This document shows, piece by piece, positions 53,301-61,339 of a stretch of 64,000 nt of DNA. The position numbers were made by a program, and so were the translations under genes. The notes beneath the pieces were generated by a model. The model saw only the letters and a list, made by a program, of their open reading frames with translations, searched no databases and was not told the origin of the DNA. Position 1 is the stretch's first letter. Each line of letters starts with the position of its first letter. Origin of the DNA: Flavipsychrobacter sp. (GTDB lineage: Bacteria > Bacteroidota > Bacteroidia > Chitinophagales > Chitinophagaceae); assembly GCA_024508935.1 (NCBI GenBank), contig JANINW010000006.1:275769-339768 (forward strand), read 5' to 3'.

Positions 53301-53921
53301 CGCCCCGTTAATATATTGGTAGGCGTAAGGTTTCATTTCTACCACATTGCCCACAGAGGTCTGTATGTACAGCATGTCATTCTTTATTTTCATGCCATCA
53401 GTACCTACATAACGCATGGATATAACCGAAGGATCGGTACCCGGTTGCAGTATCAGGTCATATTTGATCTGCTGTTTTTCAGAAGACACATGCAGATCAA
53501 CACCGTTGTAGATATTCTTGTAATCAACATTGAGGCAAGGATGTATACCTCCTTTCCATCTTTGCGGATCACTTCCCCTGAAATAGTTATTGTAGTAAGA
53601 TTGTACCTTGGCCGGTGTAATACTCTCAGGTTGGCGGGCGTTCTCAAAAAACACCTTATAAGCATGGTAGTATAAAATGCCGGAGTCTGCTCCCCTATGG
53701 CCTGTTTCTAACAGTTTACGATTGCTTTCTGCACCAATAACGTAGGTGAAGCCGTTTTTTTCAAGATAAACAGCCCCATTGCCTGTACCGGCTTTATAAA
53801 GAAATGGCTCGACCCATTGGCCTTTATTTTCTACAAATTCCAACTGTTTATTGTCTGAATATGCCCGGGACAAAAACGGGGAAATAAGCAGTAAAAATAA
53901 CAGCAGGTAGTTTTGTTTCAT
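50322..53921 (-). CDS. Large secreted adhesin-like protein: DUF7948/SBBP propeller, PKD repeats, T9SS type B C-terminal domain
   Basis: From ATG 53921 the protein has 1199 residues with a signal peptide (KQNYLLLFLLLISPFLSRA). Domains in order are an N-terminal region with FVENKGQWVEPFLYKAG typical of DUF7948 (to about 230), beta-propeller-like SBBP repeats (WSTYIGGSNADAAYVLALD and similar, about 240-740), four PKD-type domains (around 770-1105, each with W..GDG cores such as DWDFGDGTPG) and a C-terminal gliding-motility domain from about 1110 (PTAFSPNGDGSNDILYV, YNRWGELVF, GWDGTYKGK). The last is the T9SS type B sorting signal. It precedes a PorP/SprF gene and is probably surface-attached through it. 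Confidence 0.95.
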   Translation of the reverse strand: MKQNYLLLFLLLISPFLSRAYSDNKQLEFVENKGQWVEPFLYKAGTGNGAVYLEKNGFTYVIGAESNRKLLETGHRGADSGILYYHAYKVFFENARQPESITPAKVQSYYNNYFRGSDPQRWKGGIHPCLNVDYKNIYNGVDLHVSSEKQQIKYDLILQPGTDPSVISMRYVGTDGMKIKNDMLYIQTSVGNVVEMKPYAYQYINGARVEVNCKYKLADNIVSFSFPRGYDANSTLVIDPTVIFATFTGSSYDNWGFTATYDSHGNFYAGGITSDQAGGSGYPVVPAVGAIQSVFRGGKTNTSSGYPCDIAIMKIDSAGTNRIYSTYLGGSDNEQPHSLYIDANDNLVIVGRTYSSDTLGPVNSFPTTPGAYDRTYNGEGDMVIVKFNSTGTALLGSTFLGGKGEDVSNSTSGEFAVGLLKHNYGDDARSEVILDKAGNIYVAACTKSDSFPTTATAIKFAKSAADTQDAIVLKMNSSLTSLIWSTYIGGSNADAAYVLALDTSEQQLFVGGGTMSSDFLSSVPGISGGFIPNAPGGAADGFILRFQNGGTYAPQKGTYIGANAYDQVYGVQVDLDNNVYAMGQTIGGQFESLYVPAGVYKNANGSQFVIKLDNNLATKITATVFGSGTTSKTNISPVAFLVDTCQNVYISGWGGDLYTGQAPLPPDIGNTTGMAVSPNAVQSTTDGNDMYFIVFSKNLLNLQYATFRGANGGVSEHVDGGTSRFDKGGIVYQAICGGCGGGTFPTEPPNVLSPKNGSFNCNLVALKIAFELGAVKAKASAQPSGSVCLGRPINFTNGSTNATNYDWDFGDGTPGSSAANPVHTFNKAGIFTVRMIAINPNACKVRDTVYLNFTVDTNAIDANFNVTLVDSCKPYTATFSNTSKYSKTPASTKFTWVFGDGSTSNDVTPPMHSFPDSGYYTITLIMEDPTACNSPDSIKKTIHFNNTYVKADVKQPNLICIGSAIVLSNRSNNATNYKWQVSNGYTTTKTDFEYKFDSIGKFTIKLYAYNPTSCNKVDSVEVTLDVMPTPTADFTHDPIVPITNVPITYTNKSTNAIKYAWSFGDNTGSSEKDPVHFFKRTGTYTTCLTAINEQGCADTICKKVDADVFPLADLPTAFSPNGDGSNDILYVRGAGIESIDLKIYNRWGELVFTSTDQSVGWDGTYKGKPQEIEAYAFTLSVRFVDETTYFKKGNVTLLR

Positions 53922-54097
53922 ATGCAACAATATTAGCGTGCAGGTGGCCGGAATGAAGAGCTGCCTGTATAGTAAATGTAACGATTTTTGCCTACATATA
54001 GACAGTGAAATGTGACGAAACCGGCGGTAAACAGCCGGGTTTTAATACTTAAATATGCTTAAGCTTTTATGGAACGGAGAGAGGTGACAATTCCCCT

Positions 54098-54119
54098 AAA
54101 GATGAAGGCTTTCATCTTT
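54098..54119 (-). terminator. Hairpin after the YkuK-like gene (weak terminator)
   Basis: AAAGATGAA pairs with TTCATCTTT around a four-base loop, just beyond the stop of the minus-strand gene at 54151. The T tail is poor, so this is uncertain. It sits in the 229-base gap between the cargo gene start and this gene end, which otherwise holds nothing I can identify. Confidence 0.4.
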
Positions 54120-54150
54120 ATTAACTTAAAGTAATACCAGGCAGGGCGCC

Positions 54151-54630
54151 TTAGTTGATGATCTTATCTGCACAGCAACTGCTGGCAAATGCGTCGGGCT
54201 TAGCTTTGAATGCAAAACCCATACCCAGGATATAGCCCATAGCTTCCCTGAGTGCTTCATTGCTTTTAAACTGCGGGTTAGTGTTGATATCGGCATGCAC
54301 CTCCATGTCAATATCATACTTGTTGAAAAGGTCGCAAAGCTCATAGGCTATCTCTATACTCTTTGCCACTTCTACCAGCATTCTTTCTTTAATGCTGTAC
54401 GCCTGGGTAGTCTTTTCATTGCAGATGAACATGAACCCTCCACGTTTTTCCCTCAGGAACACAATAACCGTAGCAAATTCAGTTTCAAGCCCCCGCACCT
54501 GCGAGTCGGTACCAATGCAGACTTTTAGCTTGTAACCGGCATTTGTTTCCCTGACAATAGCATCCTCCACTGCATTTTTTACAGGTAGTTTTAGCGGTTC
54601 ACCGCTAAAGTTTCGCCATAGCATAGACAT
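54151..54630 (-). CDS. YkuK-type RNase H-like protein (159 aa)
   Basis: The sequence LKVCIGTDSQVRGLETEFATVIVFLREKRGGFMFICNEKT is the pattern of the YkuK/DUF458 family: an RNase H-like fold with a GTDSQ motif (the acidic residue of the fold) followed by FATVIV and GGFMF. Later DMEVHADINTNPQFKSNEALREAMGYILGMGF follows the family. Function is unestablished; the B. subtilis relative is a sporulation-linked hypothetical. A C-terminal extension with paired cysteines (ASSCCADKIIN) ends it. It stands alone on the minus strand, with a small lipoprotein gene upstream. Confidence 0.85.
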   Translation of the reverse strand: MSMLWRNFSGEPLKLPVKNAVEDAIVRETNAGYKLKVCIGTDSQVRGLETEFATVIVFLREKRGGFMFICNEKTTQAYSIKERMLVEVAKSIEIAYELCDLFNKYDIDMEVHADINTNPQFKSNEALREAMGYILGMGFAFKAKPDAFASSCCADKIIN

Positions 54631-54723
54631 AAATTTTAGTTATACTAAAGTTACCTATTCTATGCTTATGCCAATGTCATATTAATATTAAGGGAATGAG
54701 AAATGCACAGCTTATGAACATAC

Positions 54724-54948
54724 CTAATCCAGGCGGCAATCTACACTGGTCGCCACAATAAAGTAGACATTCTCCTTTTCATCGCATTTCTTTCGCGCTT
54801 CGGTCTTTTTATCGCGTATTGCTTCGCTGCTCCGGCTAACATCGCCTGTTACCTGGTTGACATAAGTACATTCACAATGATAGGTTTTTTGGCAGGAGGC
54901 CAACAAAAACAACGAAGACAGTAACACCGCGGGGAAAATGTATCTCAT
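54724..54948 (-). CDS. Small lipoprotein, hypothetical (74 aa)
   Basis: Not recognised. A lipoprotein signal (MRYIFPAVLLSSLFLLASC, lipid Cys at 19) precedes a 55-residue mature part with several cysteines (YHCECTYVNQVTGDVS, KKCDEKENVYF and SVDCRLD), which probably form disulfides in the periplasm or on the surface. Its Cys-rich, short form is common among unassigned Bacteroidota lipoproteins. It is divergent from uvrB. Confidence 0.7.
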   Translation of the reverse strand: MRYIFPAVLLSSLFLLASCQKTYHCECTYVNQVTGDVSRSSEAIRDKKTEARKKCDEKENVYFIVATSVDCRLD

Positions 54949-55098
54949 AAGCGAAAAATAATACCTAAGATAGTCATTTTACCCCGGAAATCACCTCAAA
55001 ACCTGAACTATACCCGCTGCCAATACGTTTATGTTAAAACATAGATGGCTGTTATTCTGTGACATACAGCTGTCAGTGTAAATCCCGAAATTTGTCTT

Positions 55099-57126
55099 AT
55101 GTTCAAAATAGAGCGGCCATATCCACCTGCGGGCGACCAGCCGAATGCAATAAAGGAATTAGTAAAAGGTATACAACAGGGAGAACAATTCCAGACATTA
55201 CTGGGGGTTACGGGCTCCGGTAAAACCTTTACTATGGCCAATGTGATACAGGAAGTACAAAAGCCAACCCTGGTGCTTACACATAATAAAACCTTGGTAG
55301 CCCAGTTGTACGGCGAGTTCAGGCAGTTTTTTCCAAACAATGCCGTGGAGTATTTCGTTTCTTACTATGATTATTACCAGCCCGAGGCTTATATACCTAC
55401 TTCAGATACCTACATAGAAAAAGACCTTTCTATAAACGAAGAACTGGAAAAACTGCGCCTGCGCGCTACCAGCAGTCTACTAAGCGGCCGCCGCGATATA
55501 TTGGTAGTTGCTTCTGTTTCCTGCATATACGGTATGGGTAACCCTACTGATTATGCAGCGGGTATCATCCGTTTTAAAAAAGGAGACAACATCGGCAGGA
55601 ACGGTTTCCTGCATCACCTGGTAAATGCGCTGTATCACCGGAGCCAGGGAGAATTTGGACGTGGTACTTTCAGGGTACAGGGCGACACGGTAGATATTAA
55701 CCTCCCTTATGTAGATTATGGTTACCGCATTACTTTTTTCGGAGATGAGGTAGAAGAGATAGAAAGCTTTGAGCCGGAGAATGGCAAACGGATAGGCACT
55801 ATGGAAAGCGCCGCTATATTTCCTGCTAACCTGTATGTAGCCCCGCGCGATATGATGGGCCAGATCATACACGAGATACAGGACGAAATGTTTGCGCAGG
55901 TAGAATATTTCAAAAGCATCAATAAACATATTGAAGCCCAGCGCATTAAAGAGCGTGTGAGCTACGACCTGGAAATGATACAGGAACTGGGCTATTGCAG
56001 CGGCATAGAAAACTATTCACGCTTCCTGGACAGGCGCCGGCCCGGCACAAGACCTTTCTGCCTGCTCGATTATTTCCCTGATGATTTTTTGCTGGTGGTA
56101 GACGAAAGCCACGTGACCATACCCCAGGTAAGCGGCATGTATGGCGGCGACCGCAGTCGTAAATTAAACCTGGTAGATTTTGGCTTCCGCCTGCCCAGTG
56201 CACTGGATAACCGCCCTTTGAATTTTCACGAGTTTGAAAACCAACTGAACCAGGTAGTATTTGTAAGCGCCACGCCGGGCAATTACGAACTGGAGAAAAC
56301 TGGTGGTGTCGTAGTAGAACAGATAGTACGCCCTACCGGCCTGCTGGACCCGCCAATAGAAGTACGCCCGAGCATCAACCAGATAGACGACCTGCTGGAT
56401 GAAATAGACAAACGTGTAAATAAAGGCGACCGTGTATTGGTGACTACTCTTACCAAGCGTATGGCCGAGGAAATGGACAAGTACCTGAAACGCATCAACA
56501 TAAAAAGCAAGTATATACACAGCGAGGTAGATACACTGGAACGGGTGGAGATACTGCGCGACCTGCGCCTGGGTAACATAGATGTACTGGTAGGTGTGAA
56601 CCTGTTGAGGGAAGGACTCGACCTGCCGGAGGTTTCCCTGATGGCTATACTGGATGCAGACAAGGAAGGCTTCCTGCGCAATGAACGTTCACTCACACAG
56701 ATGGCCGGCCGTGCTGCGCGTAACGTAGATGGCCTGGTGATCTTCTATGCCGATAAGATAACCGATAGTATGCAGCGCACTATGGACGAAACCCTGCGCC
56801 GCCGCGAAAAACAAGTGAAGTACAATGAGCAACATGGCATAGTTCCGAAGACGGTTACGAAATCGAAGGAACAAATATTCAAACAAACCTCTGTACTGGA
56901 GATAAAAGGCTACGACGAGCAGAACAAATATGCAATACCTGAAGAAACATCTTCGCTGGCTGCAGAAGATGAAGTAGAATATAAAACCATAGCACAACTG
57001 GATAAGCTGATAACCCAGACAAAGAAAGCCATGGAGAAAGCTGCCAAGGAACTGGATTTTATGGAAGCTGCCCGCCTGCGCGACAAGCTCTTTACCCTAC
57101 AGAAAGACAAGGATGCAATGAAATAA
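55099..57126 (+). CDS. uvrB: Excinuclease ABC subunit B
   Basis: UvrB scans and verifies damaged DNA in nucleotide excision repair, then loads UvrC. The 675-residue protein has GVTGSGKTFTMANV (Walker A at 36-43), the beta-hairpin FVSYYDYYQPEAYIP, SDTYIEKD, ATSSLLSGRRDILVVASVSCIYG, VDESHVTIPQ and the helicase motifs QMAGRAARNVDG, with a C-terminal UVR motif (DKLITQTKKAMEKAAKELDFMEAARLRD in part) that contacts UvrC. It converges on a VWA-domain gene. Confidence 0.98.
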   Translation: MFKIERPYPPAGDQPNAIKELVKGIQQGEQFQTLLGVTGSGKTFTMANVIQEVQKPTLVLTHNKTLVAQLYGEFRQFFPNNAVEYFVSYYDYYQPEAYIPTSDTYIEKDLSINEELEKLRLRATSSLLSGRRDILVVASVSCIYGMGNPTDYAAGIIRFKKGDNIGRNGFLHHLVNALYHRSQGEFGRGTFRVQGDTVDINLPYVDYGYRITFFGDEVEEIESFEPENGKRIGTMESAAIFPANLYVAPRDMMGQIIHEIQDEMFAQVEYFKSINKHIEAQRIKERVSYDLEMIQELGYCSGIENYSRFLDRRRPGTRPFCLLDYFPDDFLLVVDESHVTIPQVSGMYGGDRSRKLNLVDFGFRLPSALDNRPLNFHEFENQLNQVVFVSATPGNYELEKTGGVVVEQIVRPTGLLDPPIEVRPSINQIDDLLDEIDKRVNKGDRVLVTTLTKRMAEEMDKYLKRINIKSKYIHSEVDTLERVEILRDLRLGNIDVLVGVNLLREGLDLPEVSLMAILDADKEGFLRNERSLTQMAGRAARNVDGLVIFYADKITDSMQRTMDETLRRREKQVKYNEQHGIVPKTVTKSKEQIFKQTSVLEIKGYDEQNKYAIPEETSSLAAEDEVEYKTIAQLDKLITQTKKAMEKAAKELDFMEAARLRDKLFTLQKDKDAMK

Positions 57127-57135
57127 TGATTGGCA

Positions 57136-58146
57136 TCAGGTAATGCTCCTGAACACAGTATAACGCAGCAGCAATTCAAGCGCCAGGCACACTAAGGCAA
57201 TGCATGCCAATGGAAAAAACAGCTCAGAATATTGCTTGTAACTGCTTATTTCTACCTTGGTTTTTTCCAGCTTGTCTATCTTTTGGTATATGCCGGCCAA
57301 TGATTTATTGTTGGTAGCCCTGTAGTATGCTCCACCCGTCTCTGCAGAAATTTTCTTTAACAGGGGTTCATCTATCTGCACCGGCATCATTTGTTTTTGT
57401 ATGCCATACGGTGTAGGTGTTGGGTATGGTGCTTCTCCTTCCGTTCCCACGCCTATTGTATACACACGTACCTTATATGCTTTTGCTATTTCCAAAGCAG
57501 TGCTGGGGTCTATAAGGCCGGTATTATTTACACCGTCTGTCAGCAATATCAGCACACGGCTCTTACCCGTTGCATTGCGCAACCTATCTACCCCGGTAGC
57601 CAGCCCCATGCCTATAGCCGTACCATCTACTAGCACACCGCTTTTTATCTGGCTCAGCTGCTCTTTCAGTACATTGTGGTCTATGGTAATAGGGCATTGT
57701 GTAAAGCTTTCGCCGGAAAATATCACCAGGCCTATCCTGTCAGTAGGACGTTGGTCAATAAAATCTGCTGCAACTTTCTTTGCAGCTTCAATGCGATTGG
57801 GCTTCAGGTCTTCTGCCAGCATACTGCCCGACACATCGACTGACAAGACTATATCTATACCTTCACTATCTATAGATTCCGAAACATTGCTCGACTGCGG
57901 GCGCGCCAAGGCTACGATCAAGGCAACCAAAGCGATTATACGCAATACAAACAACAAAGGACGGAAACGTACGCGCCAGGTTGGTTTTATTGTACCCAGC
58001 CCCGACAAGGTTGTGAGCCGTATAGCCGGGTTATCTTCTTTTTTCTTCCTGAGCTGCCACCATATCATTATGGGTATAAGCAGTAACAACCCGAAGAAAT
58101 AGGGATGTGCAAAACTGATATGCTTCCAATCCATTAATGCACTCAT
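57136..58146 (-). CDS. VWA-domain membrane protein (BatA type)
   Basis: The 336-residue protein has two N-terminal membrane helices (around PYFFGLLLLIPIMIWW and LLFVLRIIALVALIVAL), a von Willebrand A domain with the MIDAS motif DVSGS (104-108), a TDGVNNTG loop and a C-terminal helix (LFFPLACIALVCLALELLL). It resembles BatA of the aerotolerance operon. The start overlaps the stop of the BatD-like gene by four bases, so the products are made together and probably form one envelope complex with the DUF58 protein. Exact function is unknown. Confidence 0.9.
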   Translation of the reverse strand: MSALMDWKHISFAHPYFFGLLLLIPIMIWWQLRKKKEDNPAIRLTTLSGLGTIKPTWRVRFRPLLFVLRIIALVALIVALARPQSSNVSESIDSEGIDIVLSVDVSGSMLAEDLKPNRIEAAKKVAADFIDQRPTDRIGLVIFSGESFTQCPITIDHNVLKEQLSQIKSGVLVDGTAIGMGLATGVDRLRNATGKSRVLILLTDGVNNTGLIDPSTALEIAKAYKVRVYTIGVGTEGEAPYPTPTPYGIQKQMMPVQIDEPLLKKISAETGGAYYRATNNKSLAGIYQKIDKLEKTKVEISSYKQYSELFFPLACIALVCLALELLLRYTVFRSIT

Positions 58147-59096
58147 GATGGTTGCTGCGTATTTTCGGTTACTACCGGTTTACTGTTTATAATCAATTGT
58201 TTGGCATTATCCATTGCGGCTATATGCTCTGCCGGCAAAGGTTCTGCCTTGGCAAATTTTGCGAGGTCAGCTGTATACAGGATATTCCCCAACAATTCGC
58301 GATACACGTTCAGCTCTTTATGTGTTCTTGCAGATTGCAACAATTCATCTGTGGTGAGTTCTAAGGCCGGTGTACGGAAACGTGCTTCAATGTAATTACG
58401 CAGTATGTCGGTAAGTTCTACATAATAAGCTTTTACCTGCCCGTTCTGCCACAATTGCTTTTGTTCCAGCACATTCAGCATACGTAATGCTTTCTCCTGC
58501 AATGTTTCCGGCGGTGTTTTGGAAATAACAGGTGCAGCTACTTTTTTATTCCTCACAAAGTAGATGATAATTACTGCCAGCAGTACGATGAATATCAGGG
58601 CACCTACTATGTACCATATATAGTCCTTCCAGGTAGATTTGACTGTTATAATGCCCTTAATGTCTTTGTATCCCTTAGAGGTATCTACAGCCACTGTTTG
58701 CACCAGCAGCGGGAATGAATCTGTTTGTATCGTATAAGGCGTGCCATTAGCAGGTATCACCGGGAAAATAAATGAAGGTACTGTATAAGCTCCCGAATCA
58801 AAACCTGTAATGAGCAGGCGCTGCTTATAGGTAACCATATCGCCCTGACGCACTGTATCAATTTTTCCTTTCTCTATTATTTCCAGGGTATTAAAAGTAT
58901 CCGGCATTGGTGCCCATTCAATGTGGCTTTGCTTTGCGTTATGCTGCACTTCAATGAAAAGCCTTGCCTGGTCCCCCACCATCACTTGTGTAGCATCGAT
59001 CTTTGCATTCACTTTGGCATCCTGTGCAAATGATGCTATAGCGCTGAACAGTATAAACAGTAAAAATGAGCTGAATTTTGTAACAAATGCTTTCAT
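58143..59096 (-). CDS. BatD/DUF4381-like membrane protein
   Basis: The 317-residue protein has a signal peptide (SSFLLFILFSAIASFA), a beta-rich periplasmic region (about 25-165, with VMVGDQARLFIEVQHN and GAYTVPSFIFPVI), one membrane helix (IWYIVGALIFIVLLAVIIIYFV) and a cytoplasmic helical tail with LTDILRNYIEARFRTPALELTTDELL, the DUF4381-like stretch common to Bat clusters. It overlaps the VWA gene by four bases and follows the DUF58 gene by six. It probably supports the same complex. Confidence 0.8.
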   Translation of the reverse strand: MKAFVTKFSSFLLFILFSAIASFAQDAKVNAKIDATQVMVGDQARLFIEVQHNAKQSHIEWAPMPDTFNTLEIIEKGKIDTVRQGDMVTYKQRLLITGFDSGAYTVPSFIFPVIPANGTPYTIQTDSFPLLVQTVAVDTSKGYKDIKGIITVKSTWKDYIWYIVGALIFIVLLAVIIIYFVRNKKVAAPVISKTPPETLQEKALRMLNVLEQKQLWQNGQVKAYYVELTDILRNYIEARFRTPALELTTDELLQSARTHKELNVYRELLGNILYTADLAKFAKAEPLPAEHIAAMDNAKQLIINSKPVVTENTQQPS

Positions 59097-59102
59097 ACTA
59101 AA

Positions 59103-59969
59103 TTACCGTCCTTTAAAAAATGTTTGAAGCACTTTTACATAATCCTGGTCTGTGCGAATATCCATCAGCCGGGCGCCGCTTTTTACAAATGATTGCACGC
59201 AATACTTCTTGTGCCGGTCAAAATTTTCCGCGTATTGGTTTCTTACAGCTTTATCATCAGTATCCAGCCATACCATTTGCTTTGTCTCTGCATCCATTAC
59301 CTGCAGCAGGCCTGCAGCGGGCATTTCACGGTCATACTTATCATATACTTGCACACCCACCAGGTCGTGTTTGCGTGCCGCTAATTGTAGCGATTGTTCA
59401 TAAGGTTCGCTCACAAAATCACTCAGCAGGAAAGCTATGGTCCGCTTCTTCAGCACATGGTTCAGGTAATCGAGTGCTACCTGTATATTGGTGCCGCCGG
59501 TTTGTTTAGGCTCCAGCGCTATCAGCTCGCGTATGATGCGCAGTATATGGCTGCGGCCTTTTTTAGGCGGTATAAATTTTTCAACCTTATCGCTGAAGAA
59601 GATCACCCCAACCTTATCATTATTGGTAGCAGCGGAAAAAGAAAGCACCGCGCAAATCTCGGTTATCAGTTCCCGCTTCAATCGTTCATGTGTACCGAAT
59701 AAAGAGCTGCCACTCATATCTACCAGCAGCATTACTGTCAGTTCACGTTCTTCTTCAAATACCTTTACAAACGGGTGCGAGAAGCGTGCCGTAACATTCC
59801 AGTCTATATTTTTTACATCGTCGCCTGGGGCATACTCGCGCACTTCGCTAAAAGACATACCCCTGCCTTTAAAAGCAGAATGGTATTCCCCGGCAAAGAT
59901 GTGGTTGCTTAAGCCCCTCGTTTTTATTTCTATCCGCCTTACCCGTTTAAGTATTTCAGCAGCTGTCAT
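59103..59969 (-). CDS. DUF58 domain protein (BatB-like partner)
   Basis: The 288-residue protein has the DUF58 signature with GMSFSEVREYAPGDDVKNID (38-57) and WNVTAR, the DMSGS metal-binding-like motif (84-88) of its VWA-like fold, and FFKGR at the end. DUF58 proteins usually form a set with MoxR ATPases and VWA proteins; here the VWA and BatD-like genes follow directly downstream but no MoxR gene is present in the cluster. It starts 23 bases after the DegT aminotransferase stop. Confidence 0.92.
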   Translation of the reverse strand: MTAAEILKRVRRIEIKTRGLSNHIFAGEYHSAFKGRGMSFSEVREYAPGDDVKNIDWNVTARFSHPFVKVFEEERELTVMLLVDMSGSSLFGTHERLKRELITEICAVLSFSAATNNDKVGVIFFSDKVEKFIPPKKGRSHILRIIRELIALEPKQTGGTNIQVALDYLNHVLKKRTIAFLLSDFVSEPYEQSLQLAARKHDLVGVQVYDKYDREMPAAGLLQVMDAETKQMVWLDTDDKAVRNQYAENFDRHKKYCVQSFVKSGARLMDIRTDQDYVKVLQTFFKGR

Positions 59970-59992
59970 TTTAAAAAATGCGAAACGATTGT

Positions 59993-61207
59993 TTAGGCTG
60001 TTATGTTATGTTTTGCAATTACGTTATTTAATATAGCAGCGATCTTTGCACCACGCTCAGCCGCCTGGTTTTCGTCCCACAGCAGGCTTATGGATGAGGA
60101 TATGCAACGGCTCATGATAGCATCGCTGGCAGGGAATGCCAGGTTGCTGTAATGCATTACCTGTTTCTTTTGCTCTTCGGGCAGGCGGCTCATGAAGCTG
60201 CCATTCTGCAAGTGCTGCCATTTACGTATATAATGCCAGTTATTATCGTACCAGTAAAAATTGCCGGCTATACCTGCTGCCTGCAGTTCTGCAATAGCCT
60301 CACGTGTCATTTCTTCGGTTGGCAGGAAGAAGGACAGGAAAGAACCGGTGTCTCCCGCAGGATCAGGTATCACCCTGAAGCTAATCCCCTGTACCGCGCT
60401 CAGTGCTTTTTGTATAATGCTGTGATTACGTTTTTGCAGTTCCAGGAACTGGCCGAGCTTACGTATTTGTGCCAGGCCTACAGCAGCATGCAGTTCTGAT
60501 ATACGGAAGTTATATCCCAGGTAGGGGTGCAGGTCTGCACCACGGTCTTTACCCATATGATCGTGGCCGTGGTCGCTGAACTGGTCGCACTTCCTGTAAA
60601 TTTCTTCAGTTTGTGTCAGCACCGCTCCACCTTCGGCACAGGTAATGATCTTTACAAAGTCGAAAGAGAACGTACCGGCGTGGCCTATGGTACCCAGGGC
60701 CTTGCCTTTATAACTGGCGCCTATGGCCTGGCAGGCATCTTCCAGCAGCAGCAGGTTATGCTTATCTGCTATCGCTTTCAGTTCATCCATTTGTGCCATG
60801 CTGCCACACATATGCACCGGCATAATGGCTTTTGTACGCGGCGATATAGCTGCTTCAACTGCAGCCGGGCTTAGTGTCAGCGTTTCGTCTATATCTACCA
60901 GCACCGGTATAGCACCTACAGAAATAACGGCTTCGAAGCTGGCTACAAAAGTAAATGTGGGCATAATGATCTCATCACCGGCACCTATACCCAATGCCGA
61001 CATGGCCATGGTAAGTGCAGCAGTACCGCTGCTTACCAGCTGTGCATGCTTGCTATTGAATGTTTTACATATTTCTGTTTCCAGTTCTTTGGCTTTCCAC
61101 ATACCATTACGCATGCCATCAAAACCATAGCGCATGAGTATACCTGTTTCCAACACATCGTTTACTTCTTTGCGCTCTTCCGCGCCAAATAGTTCATATC
61201 CGGGCAT
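59993..61207 (-). CDS. DegT/DnrJ/EryC1/StrS-type PLP aminotransferase
   Basis: The 404-residue protein has the fold-type I sugar-aminotransferase segments: ELFGAEERKEVNDVLE at the N terminus, VSSGTAALTMAMSALGIGAGDEIIMPTFTF, ILVDIDE-like PVLVDIDETL, PVHMCGSMAQMDELKAIA, LLEDACQAIGASYKG, the PLP lysine region FDFVKIITCAEGGAVLT and HDH-rich DQFSDHGHDHMG. It probably makes an amino sugar for a surface glycan or a related amino-transfer product; the substrate cannot be read. It is the first gene of the run that continues with the DUF58/BatD/VWA genes. Confidence 0.9.
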   Translation of the reverse strand: MPGYELFGAEERKEVNDVLETGILMRYGFDGMRNGMWKAKELETEICKTFNSKHAQLVSSGTAALTMAMSALGIGAGDEIIMPTFTFVASFEAVISVGAIPVLVDIDETLTLSPAAVEAAISPRTKAIMPVHMCGSMAQMDELKAIADKHNLLLLEDACQAIGASYKGKALGTIGHAGTFSFDFVKIITCAEGGAVLTQTEEIYRKCDQFSDHGHDHMGKDRGADLHPYLGYNFRISELHAAVGLAQIRKLGQFLELQKRNHSIIQKALSAVQGISFRVIPDPAGDTGSFLSFFLPTEEMTREAIAELQAAGIAGNFYWYDNNWHYIRKWQHLQNGSFMSRLPEEQKKQVMHYSNLAFPASDAIMSRCISSSISLLWDENQAAERGAKIAAILNNVIAKHNITA

Positions 61208-61316
61208 AAATTAATATTAGACTGACAAAAATAGCAGTTACAACGCGCATATACACTGCCCGATTACTTAAAATTTTCTGAAAAATAACGGTACGAGTTT
61301 TATACCGGAGAACTAT

Positions 61317-61324
61317 TAGCTTTG
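61317..61324 (+). promoter_or_regulatory. -7 promoter box of the lipoprotein at 61340 (TAGCTTTG)
   Basis: TAGCTTTG lies 15 bases before ATG 61340. The upstream TTG in the open frame falls inside this box, supporting ATG 61340 as the start. No exact -33 TTTG is seen. Confidence 0.5.
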
Positions 61325-61339
61325 ATAAAAATTTCGCCC

